DNA from: Pseudomonas reactans
GTDB taxonomy: Bacteria; Pseudomonadota; Gammaproteobacteria; Pseudomonadales; Pseudomonadaceae
NCBI RefSeq assembly: GCF_013385825.1
Contig: NZ_JACAPG010000012.1
Location: forward strand, 411,971-475,970
Reading direction: 5' to 3'
DNA: 64,000 nt
The notes beneath the pieces are model-generated. The model was not told the DNA's origin, did not search any database, and saw only the letters and a list, made by a program, of their open reading frames with translations. A program made the translations under genes and the position numbers. Below are positions 49,657-59,213 of this stretch, one piece after another (position 1 is the first letter of the stretch; each line of letters begins with the position of its first letter).

Positions 49657-49746
49657 ATGAGCGTTCTGGACGGGGTGTCACTGCTATTGGCCGTGGCGCT
49701 GTTCATTTATCTGCTGGTTGCGCTGTTACGCGCGGATCGGAACTAG
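49657..49746 (+). CDS. kdpF: KdpF, small subunit of the K+-transporting ATPase
   Basis: A 29-residue peptide, MSVLDGVSLLLAVALFIYLL then VALLRADRN, with a single membrane helix. Length and sequence are those of KdpF, which stabilises the KdpFABC complex. AACGGAGAG precedes the ATG. kdpA starts 9 bases after the stop. Confidence 0.92.
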   Translation: MSVLDGVSLLLAVALFIYLLVALLRADRN

Positions 49747-49755
49747 GAGCGGGCC

Positions 49756-51450
49756 ATGCACAGTTATGACTATTGGCTGATCATTGCCTTCTTTGCGGTG
49801 GTGCTGGTGCCGGCCCCGTTCCTGGGGCGGTTCTATTACAAGGTGATGGAAGGGCAGCGCACCTGGCTCACGCCGGTATTCGGCCCGGTAGAACGCGCCT
49901 GTTATCGCCTGTCGGGCGTGGACGAGCATCAAGAACAAAGCTGGCAGAAGTACATGCTGGCCTTGCTTGCGTTCAACCTCGCAGGCTTTTTGCTGTTGTT
50001 CGCGATCCTGCTGTTTCAGGACTACCTCCCACTGAACCCGCAGAAATTGCCGGGTCAGGAATGGACCCTGGCCTTCAATACGGCGGTCAGTTTCATGACC
50101 AACACCAACTGGCAGTCCTACAGCGGTGAGGCATCCCTGAGCTACCTCAGCCAGATGGCGGGCCTGACCGTGCAGAACTTCGTCAGTGCCGCCACCGGTC
50201 TGGCAGTCCTCGTCGCGTTGTGCCGTGGGATCGGTCGCAAATCCACCAAGACCTTGGGCAACTTCTGGGTCGATATGACCCGCGCCACCCTCTATGGCCT
50301 GCTGCCGCTGTGCCTGGTGCTGGCGTTGTTCCTGGTGTGGCAGGGCGTACCGCAAACCTTCGCTCACTACGTTGATGCTGTGACGATGCAAGGTGTGGAT
50401 CAAGTGATCCCCCTGGGCCCGGCGGCCAGCCAGATTGCGATCAAGCAATTGGGCACCAACGGCGGTGGCTTCTTCGGCGTCAACTCGGCGCATCCGTTTG
50501 AAGACCCGACTGCCTGGGCCAATCTGTTCGAGCTGGCGGCAATCATCCTGATCCCGGTGGCGCTGGTGTTCACCTTCGGCCACTACGTGAAGGACCTGCG
50601 CCAAAGCCGCGCGATCCTTGGCTGCATGCTGGCTCTGTTCCTGATTGGCGGCGCGACCTCGCTGTGGGCCGAATACCAGCCCAACCCGACCCTGAACAAT
50701 CCCGCCGTGGAGCAAACCGCGCCGCTGGAAGGCAAGGAAGCACGCTTTGGCACCACCGGTACGGTGCTGTGGTCGGTGACCACGACGGCGGCGTCCAACG
50801 GTTCGGTCAACGGCATGCAGGACAGCCTCAGCCCCCTTAGCGGAATGGTTGCGCTGGTCAACATGATGGTCGGCGAAGTGATCTTTGGGGGCGTCGGCGC
50901 AGGTATGTACGGCATGTTGCTCAACGTGCTGATCGCGGTGTTCCTCGCCGGCCTGATGATTGGTCGCACGCCGGAATACCTGGGCAAGAAACTGCAGGCC
51001 AAGGAAGTGCAATTGCTGGTGGTGACCTTGCTGGTCATGCCGGTGGGCGTGCTGGTGCTCGGCGCCATTGCCGCGAGCCTGCCAGGTCCGGCCGGCGCCA
51101 TCAGTAACCCTGGCCCTCATGGTTTCAGCCAGTTGCTTTATGCCTACACCTCGGCCAGTGCCAACAACGGCTCGGCGTTCGGCGGCTTCAGTGCCAACAC
51201 GCCGTTTCACAACTTGATGTTGGGCCTGGGCATGTTGATCGGCCGCTTCGGCTACATCCTCCCGGTACTGGCCCTGGCCGGCAACCTGGCGATGAAGAAG
51301 ACCGCACCGATTGGCCAGAACAGCTTCCCAACCCATGGCCCGCTGTTCGTGACCCTGTTGACCGTGACCATCTTGCTGGTGGGCGGCCTGACCTTCCTGC
51401 CGACGCTGGCACTGGGCCCAATTGCTGAACACTTGAGCATGGGCTTCTAA
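49756..51450 (+). CDS. kdpA: Potassium-transporting ATPase, K+-binding subunit A
   Basis: A 564-residue polytopic membrane protein of the SKT (Trk/Ktr-like) fold with four pore repeats. Selectivity-filter signatures are visible: FMTNTNWQSYSGE (first repeat), GTNGGGFFGVNSAHPFE (second) and ASANNGSAFGGFSANT (fourth). It forms the K+ path of KdpFABC. It lies 9 bases after kdpF and 12 before kdpB, with no break in the operon. Confidence 0.97.
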   Translation: MHSYDYWLIIAFFAVVLVPAPFLGRFYYKVMEGQRTWLTPVFGPVERACYRLSGVDEHQEQSWQKYMLALLAFNLAGFLLLFAILLFQDYLPLNPQKLPGQEWTLAFNTAVSFMTNTNWQSYSGEASLSYLSQMAGLTVQNFVSAATGLAVLVALCRGIGRKSTKTLGNFWVDMTRATLYGLLPLCLVLALFLVWQGVPQTFAHYVDAVTMQGVDQVIPLGPAASQIAIKQLGTNGGGFFGVNSAHPFEDPTAWANLFELAAIILIPVALVFTFGHYVKDLRQSRAILGCMLALFLIGGATSLWAEYQPNPTLNNPAVEQTAPLEGKEARFGTTGTVLWSVTTTAASNGSVNGMQDSLSPLSGMVALVNMMVGEVIFGGVGAGMYGMLLNVLIAVFLAGLMIGRTPEYLGKKLQAKEVQLLVVTLLVMPVGVLVLGAIAASLPGPAGAISNPGPHGFSQLLYAYTSASANNGSAFGGFSANTPFHNLMLGLGMLIGRFGYILPVLALAGNLAMKKTAPIGQNSFPTHGPLFVTLLTVTILLVGGLTFLPTLALGPIAEHLSMGF

Positions 51451-51462
51451 GGGGATATGAAA

Positions 51463-53520
51463 ATGAATATGCCTGCAAAAAATGCGGCTCCAGTGCAAAC
51501 CCAGGAGCCCGCCAAAACCGCCATCTCCGCCCTGTGGCGCCCGGCGCTGGTCCAGGCGTTCGTCAAGCTGGATCCGCGTCAACTGCAACGCTCGCCGGTG
51601 ATGCTGGTGGTCGAGTTGACGGCCATCCTCACCACCGTGCTGTGCTTTGTACCCGACACCACGGTGCCGACCTATGTCGCCGTGCAGATCGCCGTGTGGC
51701 TGTGGTTCACCGTGCTGTTCGCCAACTTCGCCGAAGCCTTGGCCGAAGGGCGTGGCAAGGCCCGTGCCGACAGCCTCAAGGCTGGCAGTGAAGGCCTGAG
51801 CGCACGCCGCAAGGAGGCCGATGGCAGCTTCAAGGTCGTGCCGGCCACCAGCCTGCGCAAAGGCGATGTGGTGCGCGTGGCCGCCGGGGAAATGATCCCC
51901 GGTGACGGCGAAGTCATCGAAGGGATCGCGGCGGTCAACGAAGCGGCGATCACCGGCGAATCCGCACCGGTGATCCGCGAGTCTGGTGGCGACCGTTCGG
52001 CCGTCACCGGCAACACCCGCCTGGTGTCGGACTGGCTGTTGATCCGCATCACCGCCAACCCCGGTGAGTCCACCCTCGACCGCATGATCGCGCTGGTCGA
52101 AGGCGCCAAGCGCCAGAAAACCCCCAACGAAGTCGCGCTGGATATCCTGCTGATCGGCTTGACCCTGATCTTCTTGTTGGTGGTGGTGACCCTGCAACCC
52201 TTCGCCCACTTCGCCAATGGCAGCTTGCCCCTGGTGTTTCTGGTCGCACTGCTGGTCACGCTGATTCCTACAACCATCGGTGGCTTGCTGTCGGCCATCG
52301 GCATCGCCGGCATGGACCGCCTGGTGCGGCTTAACGTGATCGCCAAGTCCGGCCGTGCCGTGGAAGCGGCGGGTGACGTGCACGTGTTGCTGTTGGACAA
52401 GACCGGCACCATCACCTTCGGTAACCGTCGCTGTGCGGCAGTGGTCGCGGCGCCTGGCGTCAGTGGCAAGGAAGTGGCCGAAGGTGCGCTGTTTGCCTCG
52501 CTGGCGGATGACACGGCGGAAGGCAAATCCATCGTCGAATACCTGCGCGCCTTGCACCCTCAAGCCGAACCGAGCGCAGACGAACTTACGGCTGTGCCGT
52601 TCAGTGCTGAAACCCGCTTGTCCGGTGTCGACTACCAGGGTCGCGTGTTCCGTAAAGGCGCGGTGGATTCGCTGTTGGCCTTCATCGGTCAACAACGTCG
52701 CGACTTGCAGCCTGCGCTGTCGCGGGAAATCGACAAGATCGCCCAGAGCGGCGGCACCCCGTTGCTGGTGTGTGCCGACGGCAAGTTGCTCGGCGCGATC
52801 CACCTGAAGGACGTGGTCAAGCCGGGTATCCGCGAGCGTTTTGCCGAGCTGCGCAAACTGGGGATTCGCACCGTGATGGTCACCGGCGACAACCCGCTGA
52901 CTGCTGCTGCAATTGCCGCCGAAGCGGGCGTTGACGACGTACTGGCCGAAGCCACGCCAGAGAAAAAACTCGCACGCATCCGTCATGAACAAAACGACGG
53001 CCGTCTGGTGGCAATGTGCGGCGACGGAGCCAACGATGCTCCGGCGCTGGCCCAGGCGGACGTCGGCATGGCCATGAATGACGGCACCCAGGCCGCCCGC
53101 GAGGCCGCCAACATGGTCGACCTCGACAGCGACCCGACCAAGCTGCTGGACGTGGTGCAGATCGGCAAAGAATTGCTGGTGACCCGTGGCGCGCTGACCA
53201 CCTTCTCCATCGCCAACGACGTGGCCAAGTACTTCGCGATCTTGCCCGCGCTGTTCGCCTCGATCTATCCGCAACTGGGCGTGCTCAACGTGATGCACCT
53301 GCAGAGCCCACAGAGCGCGATTCTCTCGGCCATTGTGTTCAACGCATTGATCATCGTGGTGCTGATTCCGTTGGCGCTGCGCGGTGTGCGTGTGCAAGCG
53401 GCGAGTGCGGCGGCGTTGCTGCGCCGTAACCTGCTGATCTACGGGCTGGGCGGGATCCTGGTGCCATTCGTGGGCATCAAGGCGATCGACATGCTGTTGA
53501 CTGCGTTGCACCTGGTTTGA
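51463..53520 (+). CDS. kdpB: Potassium-transporting ATPase, ATP-binding subunit B
   Basis: A 685-residue P-type ATPase. The phosphorylated Asp312 lies in [11 protein letters not shown], the actuator loop TGES in [11 protein letters not shown], and the hinge [14 protein letters not shown] and [14 protein letters not shown] follow. It drives K+ uptake with KdpA. ATG 51463 is about 8 bases after the GGGG site; ATG 51457 is too close to it but would add only two residues. A hairpin lies between this gene and kdpC. Confidence 0.97.
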   Translation: MNMPAKNAAPVQTQEPAKTAISALWRPALVQAFVKLDPRQLQRSPVMLVVELTAILTTVLCFVPDTTVPTYVAVQIAVWLWFTVLFANFAEALAEGRGKARADSLKAGSEGLSARRKEADGSFKVVPATSLRKGDVVRVAAGEMIPGDGEVIEGIAAVNEAAITGESAPVIRESGGDRSAVTGNTRLVSDWLLIRITANPGESTLDRMIALVEGAKRQKTPNEVALDILLIGLTLIFLLVVVTLQPFAHFANGSLPLVFLVALLVTLIPTTIGGLLSAIGIAGMDRLVRLNVIAKSGRAVEAAGDVHVLLLDKTGTITFGNRRCAAVVAAPGVSGKEVAEGALFASLADDTAEGKSIVEYLRALHPQAEPSADELTAVPFSAETRLSGVDYQGRVFRKGAVDSLLAFIGQQRRDLQPALSREIDKIAQSGGTPLLVCADGKLLGAIHLKDVVKPGIRERFAELRKLGIRTVMVTGDNPLTAAAIAAEAGVDDVLAEATPEKKLARIRHEQNDGRLVAMCGDGANDAPALAQADVGMAMNDGTQAAREAANMVDLDSDPTKLLDVVQIGKELLVTRGALTTFSIANDVAKYFAILPALFASIYPQLGVLNVMHLQSPQSAILSAIVFNALIIVVLIPLALRGVRVQAASAAALLRRNLLIYGLGGILVPFVGIKAIDMLLTALHLV

Positions 53521-53527
53521 CCCGAAT

Positions 53528-53556
53528 CCTGTGGGTGCCAGATGGGTGCCCACAGG
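53528..53556 (+). other. Hairpin in the kdpB-kdpC gap
   Basis: CCTGTGGG (53528-53535) pairs with CCCACAGG (53549-53556) over 8 bases around TGCCAGATGGGTG. There is no T-run, so it may limit 3' decay or adjust kdpC expression rather than terminate. Confidence 0.45.
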
Positions 53557-53584
53557 TTGCAATGACCGAATTGAGGAATCCGAA

Positions 53585-54130
53585 ATGTCCAACATGATCC
53601 GCCCGGCCCTGAGCCTTTTGGTGCTCATGACACTGATCACCGGCGTTGCCTACCCATTGGTGGTAACTGGCGTCGCCCAAGTCGCCTTCCCGGACCAGGC
53701 CAATGGCAGCCTGGTGCGCGACGACAGCGGCAAAGTGCGTGGTTCCAGCCTGATCGCCCAGGATTTTACCGGCGACAGCTGGTTCCACCCGCGCCCCTCG
53801 GCCGGCGCTTTCGCGACGGTTTCCAGCAGTGCCAGCAACCTTGGCCCCAGCAACCCGGCGCTGGCGACACGCATCTTCGATGACGCCAACAAGCAACTGG
53901 TGCCCAGCCAAGGGCCCGTACCTCTGGCATCGCTGACTACCTCTGGCAGCGGTCTTGATCCACACTTGCCCCCACAGGCGATTGCCTATCAACTGGCGCG
54001 AGTGGCGGCGGCGCGGAATGTGCCGGTGTCGACCTTGCAGCGCTTGCTCGATGAGCACATCGAAAGCCCATTGGTGGGCCCGCCGGTGGTGAACGTGCTG
54101 GCGCTGAACATGGCGCTGGAAAAGCTGTAA
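53585..54130 (+). CDS. kdpC: Potassium-transporting ATPase, subunit C
   Basis: A 181-residue protein with one N-terminal membrane helix (about residues 8-30) and a periplasmic/cytosolic domain containing the family motifs LIGQ-like [18 protein letters not shown] and [22 protein letters not shown]. It stabilises the KdpFABC complex and affects ATP affinity. ATG 53585 has GAGGAA before it; the frame from 53531 adds residues over the hairpin. kdpD starts 30 bases after its stop. Confidence 0.95.
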   Translation: MSNMIRPALSLLVLMTLITGVAYPLVVTGVAQVAFPDQANGSLVRDDSGKVRGSSLIAQDFTGDSWFHPRPSAGAFATVSSSASNLGPSNPALATRIFDDANKQLVPSQGPVPLASLTTSGSGLDPHLPPQAIAYQLARVAAARNVPVSTLQRLLDEHIESPLVGPPVVNVLALNMALEKL

Positions 54131-54160
54131 CCCGATCAATACCTGAAGGACACTGCCCGC

Positions 54161-56812
54161 ATGAGCGACTCCGGCCGCGCCGATGCCCTGTTAGCCGATC
54201 TGCCCCGGGACGGCCGTGGCCGGCTCAAAGTCTTCCTCGGTGCCGCGCCGGGTGTGGGCAAGACCTACGCCATGCTCCAGGCTGCGCACACCCAGTTGCG
54301 CCAAGGCGTGCGGCTGATTGCCGGTGTGGTCGAGACCCACGGCCGCGCCGAGACCGAAGCTTTGCTCAGTGGCCTGCCGCAACAACCTTTGCTGCGCAGC
54401 GAATACCGTGGCGTGATGCTTGAAGAAATGGACCTCGACGGCCTGCTCGCCGCCAAGCCCAAGCTGGTGCTGGTGGACGAGCTGGCCCACAGTAATGCCC
54501 CCGGCAGTCGTCATGAAAAGCGCTGGCAAGACATTCAGGAACTGCTCGCTGCGGGCATCAACGTGTTCACCACGGTCAACGTCCAGCATCTGGAAAGCCT
54601 CAACGACCAGGTGCGTGGCATCACGGGTGTGCAGGTGCGCGAAACCCTGCCGGATTGGGTGTTGCAAGAAGCTGACGAACTGCTGCTGATCGACCTGCCG
54701 TCCCGCGAGCTGCTGGAGCGCCTGCGTGACGGCAAGGTCTATGTGCCGGAGCAGGCCCGCGCGGCCATCGATGCGTTTTTCACCCAGACCAACCTCATGG
54801 CCTTGCGCGAGTTGGCGATGCAAACCGCCGCCGCCCACGTCGATGATGATTTGGCCCAGGGCTACCGCCAGCTCGGCCAGGCCGCGCCGGCGGTGCGTGG
54901 TCGCTTGTTGGTGGGCGTGGATGGCGATGCGCAGGCCGAGCGGCTGGTGCGGCATGCCAGCCGCGTTGCCCAGCGTCGGCATTTGCCGTGGAGCCTGGTG
55001 CATATCGATAACGGCCGTGCGCGCGATGAGCAGTCCCGGTTGCGTTTGCAGAACGCCCAGCAACTGGCCGAGCGTCTCGGCGGGGAGGTAGTGCTGCTGC
55101 GGGCGGGGGAGGTGGCCAAGACACTGATCCAGCATGCCGCTGAACGTCGCGCCAGCCTGTTGCTGGTGGGACAGTCGCGGATGCGTTGGCGGCGTCGCTT
55201 GTTTGGCGGTGGCCTGGCTGCGCGGTTATTGCGCAATGCGCGCGGCCTGGAAATCAACGTCCTCGACAGCGACGACATCCCGGCGCCACCACGCTTGCCG
55301 GATGTACGTGGGTTGGTGTGGTTCGATTATGCGCTGGCGGTGGTGGCGACGGTGGTGGCGGCTGCGGTGGCGTGGGCGGTGTCCAGCGTCTTGCCGCTGC
55401 CGAATATCTCGCTGGTGTTTCTCGCCGCCGTGTTGCTGGTGGCGGTGCGCAGCAGCCTGGGGCCATCCTTGGTGTGCGCGGCGTTGTCGTTCCTGACCTA
55501 TGACTTTCTGTTTATCCCGCCAAATTTTTCCTTCGCCATCCAGCGCGAAGAAGACGTGCTGACCCTGTTGTTCTTCCTGTTGATGGCGGCGTTGACCGGC
55601 AACCTGGCCGCACGTCAACGCCGGCAGCTGCAAGCGTTGCGCGATACCCAGGAAGAAACCAGCGAACTGCTCGACCTGTCGCGCAAACTCACCGCTGCCA
55701 CCGATCGCCAGGCGGTGGTCAGCGCGGCTGCGCATCATTTGGAAGGTTGGAGCGACCTGGACTTGTGCCTGGTCAATCGTGATGGGCAGGGTGGTTGGAC
55801 GATCGAGACCGGTGGCCCGCTGACGCTTACCGAAGCCGAACGCGCCGCTGCCGATTGGGCCTGGCAGCACGACCAGCCGGCGGGCATGGGCACCGGTACC
55901 TTGCCGTTCGGGCGTTGGTGGTGGTGGCCGTTGTCGGGCGAAGAGGGCCCGCTGGGGTTGCTGGGCGTCAGTCCAAAACCCGGCCTGGAGTTGAGCGGAC
56001 AACGCCGTCGATTGCTCACGGCCTTGAGCCAACCGTTGGCCCAGGCTTTGGCGCGTGCGCAACTGGCCCAGGAGCTGGAGTCCGCTCGATTGCACGGCGA
56101 AACCGAGCAACTGCGCAGTGCTTTGCTGGCCTCGGTGTCCCACGATTTGCGCACGCCGCTGACGTCCATGCGCGGCAGTATCGACAGCCTGTTGGCGCTG
56201 GGTGAAGCCATACCGCTGGAGGATCGCCGCGAGTTGCTGGAAGGCACCCGCGATGAAGCTGAGCGTCTGGACCGTTATATCCAGAACCTGCTCGACATGA
56301 CACGCCTCGGTCATGGCGCGTTGAAACTGGCACGGGACTGGGTGTCGCCGGGCGATATCGTTGGCAGCGCCCTCGGCCGTCTGCGTGCGGTTCTGGCGCC
56401 GTTGCAGGTGAGCACCGATGTGCCGCCCGAGTTGCCGTTGTTGTACGTGCATGCCGCGTTGATCGAGCAAGCGTTGGTCAATGTGCTGGAAAACGCCGCA
56501 CGTTTCTCACCGCCGCAAGGCCGTTTGCGACTGAGCGCCGGCGTTGTGGACAACCAGCTGTTTTTCGCCGTGGCCGACGAGGGACCGGGCATTCCGGAAG
56601 ACGAGCGGGCAAAGATCTTCGACATGTTCTACACCGCCGCCCGAGGTGATCGCGGCGGGCAGGGCACGGGCCTGGGCCTGGCGATCTGCCAGGGTATGGT
56701 CGGCGCCCACGGCGGGCATATCAGTGTGGCCGACGGTATCGACGGGCGTGGCACCTGCATCACCTTGTTCCTGCCGTTGCCGACACAGCCTGGCCTGGAG
56801 CAAAACCTGTAG
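54161..56812 (+). CDS. kdpD: Osmosensitive K+ channel histidine kinase KdpD
   Basis: An 883-residue sensor kinase. The N-terminal KdpD domain has a Walker-type loop GAAPGVGKTYAM (about residues 27-38), followed by a universal stress protein (USP) domain (about residues 245-365), four membrane helices near residues 390-490, a GAF-like segment, and the kinase core with His661 in SVSHDLRTPLTSM, the N box NVLENAARFSPPQ and G boxes DEGPGIPEDE and GTGLGLAIC. It senses K+ limitation and turgor and phosphorylates KdpE. Its TAG stop is formed by the first bases of a REP element (56808-56907). Confidence 0.97.
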   Translation: MSDSGRADALLADLPRDGRGRLKVFLGAAPGVGKTYAMLQAAHTQLRQGVRLIAGVVETHGRAETEALLSGLPQQPLLRSEYRGVMLEEMDLDGLLAAKPKLVLVDELAHSNAPGSRHEKRWQDIQELLAAGINVFTTVNVQHLESLNDQVRGITGVQVRETLPDWVLQEADELLLIDLPSRELLERLRDGKVYVPEQARAAIDAFFTQTNLMALRELAMQTAAAHVDDDLAQGYRQLGQAAPAVRGRLLVGVDGDAQAERLVRHASRVAQRRHLPWSLVHIDNGRARDEQSRLRLQNAQQLAERLGGEVVLLRAGEVAKTLIQHAAERRASLLLVGQSRMRWRRRLFGGGLAARLLRNARGLEINVLDSDDIPAPPRLPDVRGLVWFDYALAVVATVVAAAVAWAVSSVLPLPNISLVFLAAVLLVAVRSSLGPSLVCAALSFLTYDFLFIPPNFSFAIQREEDVLTLLFFLLMAALTGNLAARQRRQLQALRDTQEETSELLDLSRKLTAATDRQAVVSAAAHHLEGWSDLDLCLVNRDGQGGWTIETGGPLTLTEAERAAADWAWQHDQPAGMGTGTLPFGRWWWWPLSGEEGPLGLLGVSPKPGLELSGQRRRLLTALSQPLAQALARAQLAQELESARLHGETEQLRSALLASVSHDLRTPLTSMRGSIDSLLALGEAIPLEDRRELLEGTRDEAERLDRYIQNLLDMTRLGHGALKLARDWVSPGDIVGSALGRLRAVLAPLQVSTDVPPELPLLYVHAALIEQALVNVLENAARFSPPQGRLRLSAGVVDNQLFFAVADEGPGIPEDERAKIFDMFYTAARGDRGGQGTGLGLAICQGMVGAHGGHISVADGIDGRGTCITLFLPLPTQPGLEQNL

Positions 56813-56907
56813 GAGCGAGCTTGCTCGCGAAGGTCGTTAACGATAAAGATGGCATCCTGAATGCACGCGGTGCCTTTGAGTTTTTCGCGAGCAAGCTCGC
56901 TCCTACA
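56808..56907. repeat. REP doublet between kdpD and kdpE
   Basis: TGTAGGAGCGAGCTTGCTCG starts at about 56808 and its inverted partner ends at about 56907. It is the same family as 480-580, and its interior shares TCGTTAACGA. The TAG of its left arm is the kdpD stop codon. Confidence 0.92.
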
Positions 56908-56940
56908 ATGAGTTGTTTTCACGGATTTTGATGGGACACC

Positions 56941-57630
56941 ATGAGCCAGACCTCGACGATTTTGGTCATTGATGACGAACCGCAGATCCGCAAATTCCTG
57001 CGCATCAGCCTGGCCTCCCAGGGTTACAAAGTGATCGAGGCCGGCACCGGCAACGAAGGCCTTGCCCAGGCGGCATTGAGCAAGCCGGATTTGCTGGTGC
57101 TAGACCTTGGCCTGCCGGACATGGACGGCCAGCAAGTGCTGCGTGAGTTTCGTGAGTGGTCGACAGTGCCGGTGCTGGTGCTGTCAGTACGCGCGAGCGA
57201 AGTGCAGAAAGTGGAAGCCCTCGATGGTGGGGCGAATGACTACGTGACCAAACCCTTCGGTATCCAGGAGTTTCTCGCTCGGGTGCGCGCGTTGTTGCGC
57301 CAGGCGCCGGCGGGCGAAGCCCAGGAAGCGGCCTTGCGTTTTGGCCCGCTGACGGTGGACCTGGCTTATCGTCGGGTGCTGCTGGACGGTGCCGAAGTGG
57401 CGCTGACCCGCAAGGAGTACGCGGTGCTGGCGCAGCTGGCGCGGCATCCGGGGCGGGTGATTACCCAGCAGCAACTGCTCAAGGATATCTGGGGGCCGAC
57501 TCATACCGAGGACAGCCACTACCTGCGTATCGTCGTGGGCCACCTGCGGCAGAAACTGGCAGATGATCCGACCCAGCCGCGGTTTATCGTGACCGAGGCG
57601 GGAGTGGGGTATCGGTTGTTGAGTGCATGA
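56941..57630 (+). CDS. kdpE: Response regulator KdpE
   Basis: A 229-residue OmpR/PhoB-type regulator. Receiver domain about 1-120 with acidic pocket VIDDEPQIRKFL, phosphorylated Asp55 in LLVLDLGLPD and the conserved Lys in YVTKPFGI. C-terminal winged helix from about residue 130 has LTRKEYAVLAQLARHPGRVITQQQLL and YLRIVVGHLRQKLADDP. It activates kdpFABC when KdpD signals low K+. ATG 56941 lies after the REP doublet. It ends 6 bases from the convergent phospholipase gene. Confidence 0.96.
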   Translation: MSQTSTILVIDDEPQIRKFLRISLASQGYKVIEAGTGNEGLAQAALSKPDLLVLDLGLPDMDGQQVLREFREWSTVPVLVLSVRASEVQKVEALDGGANDYVTKPFGIQEFLARVRALLRQAPAGEAQEAALRFGPLTVDLAYRRVLLDGAEVALTRKEYAVLAQLARHPGRVITQQQLLKDIWGPTHTEDSHYLRIVVGHLRQKLADDPTQPRFIVTEAGVGYRLLSA

Positions 57631-57636
57631 CCGCCG

Positions 57637-58674
57637 TCAGCTCTGCTCACTTTCATAGCGGTCCAACGTATCACTGGCGATTTCCCGCCCGAGTGCGATC
57701 AGCTCCGGCGCTTTGTAGAACTCGAAAAACCGGCACACCCGCTTCGGCACGTTGATCAGCACGTCGGGCGGGTAACCGGCAATCTTGTACTGCGCCAAGG
57801 ACGTCTGCATCACCTCGAAGCTCTGGTTGATCAGGTCCAGCAGCGACGCTGGGCCGACGTTATCGATGATGAATGAGCCGGTCGCGGACTTCGGTGCCCC
57901 CGGCTTTTCCGGTGCGGCGGCGGGTTGTTGGGATTCCGGCTCGGCCGACTCCAGCCACGGATTGATCTCCGCTGCCTGGGCCTCCAAGGCTTCCTGCTCC
58001 AATTTCATTAATTGTTCGGCCTGCTTGCGGCGAAACGGCAGGTGCGAGCCGAGTGACTTGGCCAGGTTGTTGAAGCGACTCTTGAAGGCCGGCGGGCGCT
58101 GGATCACTGGCAACTGGTAGTGCTTCTGGTTGGTGGCGTTGAGGTTGACCGCGATGATCAAATCGCAATGGCTCGACACCACCGGCACGATGGGCAGCGG
58201 GTTGAGCAGGCCACCGTCGACCAGCATGCGGTTGCCTTGCATCACCGGGGTGAACAGGCTGGGAATCGCCGCCGAGGCGCGCATGGCCTGATGCAGGCAG
58301 CCTTCCTGGAACCAGATTTCCTGCTGGTTGGTCAGGTCGGTGGCGACGGCGGTGTAGGGGATACGCAGCTCTTCGATATTGATCTCGCCGACGATCTTAC
58401 GGATTTGGCCGAAGACTTTCTCGCCGCGAATCGCCCCCAGGCGGAAACTCACGTCCACCAGACGCAGCACGTCGAGGTAATCGAGGCTTTCAATCCAGTT
58501 GCGATAATCATCCAGCTTGCCGGCGGCGTAGATCCCGCCTACCACGGCGCCCATGGAGCAGCCGGCAATACAAGCGATGTCATAGCCACGCCGTTCGATC
58601 TCTTCAATCACTCCGATGTGCGCGTAACCCCGAGCCCCACCGGAGCCCAGCACCAAGGCAACACGTTTCTTCAT
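57637..58674 (-). CDS. Patatin-like phospholipase family protein
   Basis: A 345-residue serine hydrolase of the patatin family (RssA/YchK-like). The oxyanion loop GSGGARGYAHIG (about residues 9-20), the nucleophile in GCSMGAVVGG and the catalytic Asp in VDGGLLNPLP form the Ser-Asp dyad. Residues 215-275 contain a charged, Pro/Ala/Glu-rich insert before a C-terminal part that may interact with the membrane. ATG 58674 gives the usual N terminus MKKRVALVLGSGG; the frame to 58773 is not needed. It probably acts on phospholipids, but substrate is not known. Confidence 0.88.
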   Translation of the reverse strand: MKKRVALVLGSGGARGYAHIGVIEEIERRGYDIACIAGCSMGAVVGGIYAAGKLDDYRNWIESLDYLDVLRLVDVSFRLGAIRGEKVFGQIRKIVGEINIEELRIPYTAVATDLTNQQEIWFQEGCLHQAMRASAAIPSLFTPVMQGNRMLVDGGLLNPLPIVPVVSSHCDLIIAVNLNATNQKHYQLPVIQRPPAFKSRFNNLAKSLGSHLPFRRKQAEQLMKLEQEALEAQAAEINPWLESAEPESQQPAAAPEKPGAPKSATGSFIIDNVGPASLLDLINQSFEVMQTSLAQYKIAGYPPDVLINVPKRVCRFFEFYKAPELIALGREIASDTLDRYESEQS

Positions 58675-58890
58675 GGTCCATGTCCTCCCCAAGGCAGGGT
58701 CCCACAATGCACCCATTAAGGGGGCGGCTTCAATCTTCGCGGGCGGCCGGCGATATTTTTCCAGAATAGCCACGGTGCTCGGGTATGCTCTGGTCTGTAG
58801 GTACTATCGATTTCAGGCTAAGGACAGGCACTTTTTCATGTAGGCAACGTCTACAACGTACGACTGTTTTTTCTTTTTGAGGTGTCATCA

Positions 58891-59169
58891 ATGAAAGCCT
58901 GGATGTGTGTACCTGTGATCATGCTGGCCCTGGCCGGTTGTGCCGGGAAGACCGCGTACCGCGACAGCTGCGGCAGCCAATTGGACGCTGCCTGGAAAGA
59001 GCTGGATCTGGCCAAGGCTGAAGGCTTTGCTGGCACCGTGAGCTACTCTAAAGCCTTGTCGCTGCTGACGGGCGCCAAGACCCAGCAACAATTTGAAGCG
59101 TTTGAAGGCTGCTCCAACAAGGCCGAGAAAGCGCGGTTCTATATTCGTGAGTCTCGCGCCGGGCGTTGA
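58891..59169 (+). CDS. Small predicted lipoprotein
   Basis: 92 residues with a type II signal peptide, MKAWMCVPVIMLALAGC, where the lipobox is L-A-G-C and Cys17 is the lipidation site. The mature domain is mostly helical (LDAAWKELDLAKAEGFAG, then SYSKALSLLTGAKTQQQFE) with two further cysteines. No known enzyme signature. GAGG is 8 bases before ATG 58891; GTG 58882 would add three residues. It is followed after about 44 bases by the CHAD gene on the same strand. Confidence 0.75.
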   Translation: MKAWMCVPVIMLALAGCAGKTAYRDSCGSQLDAAWKELDLAKAEGFAGTVSYSKALSLLTGAKTQQQFEAFEGCSNKAEKARFYIRESRAGR

Positions 59170-59213
59170 CCTGCAGCAGCGAGTAGGATTTCTCATCAGA
59201 CAGTGAGGGCAGG

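Noticed and set aside
49726..53640. 1304-codon open frame opposite kdpA and kdpB
   Set aside because: Antisense shadow of the kdp genes; the composition is dominated by His, Gln and Arg as expected for such shadows.
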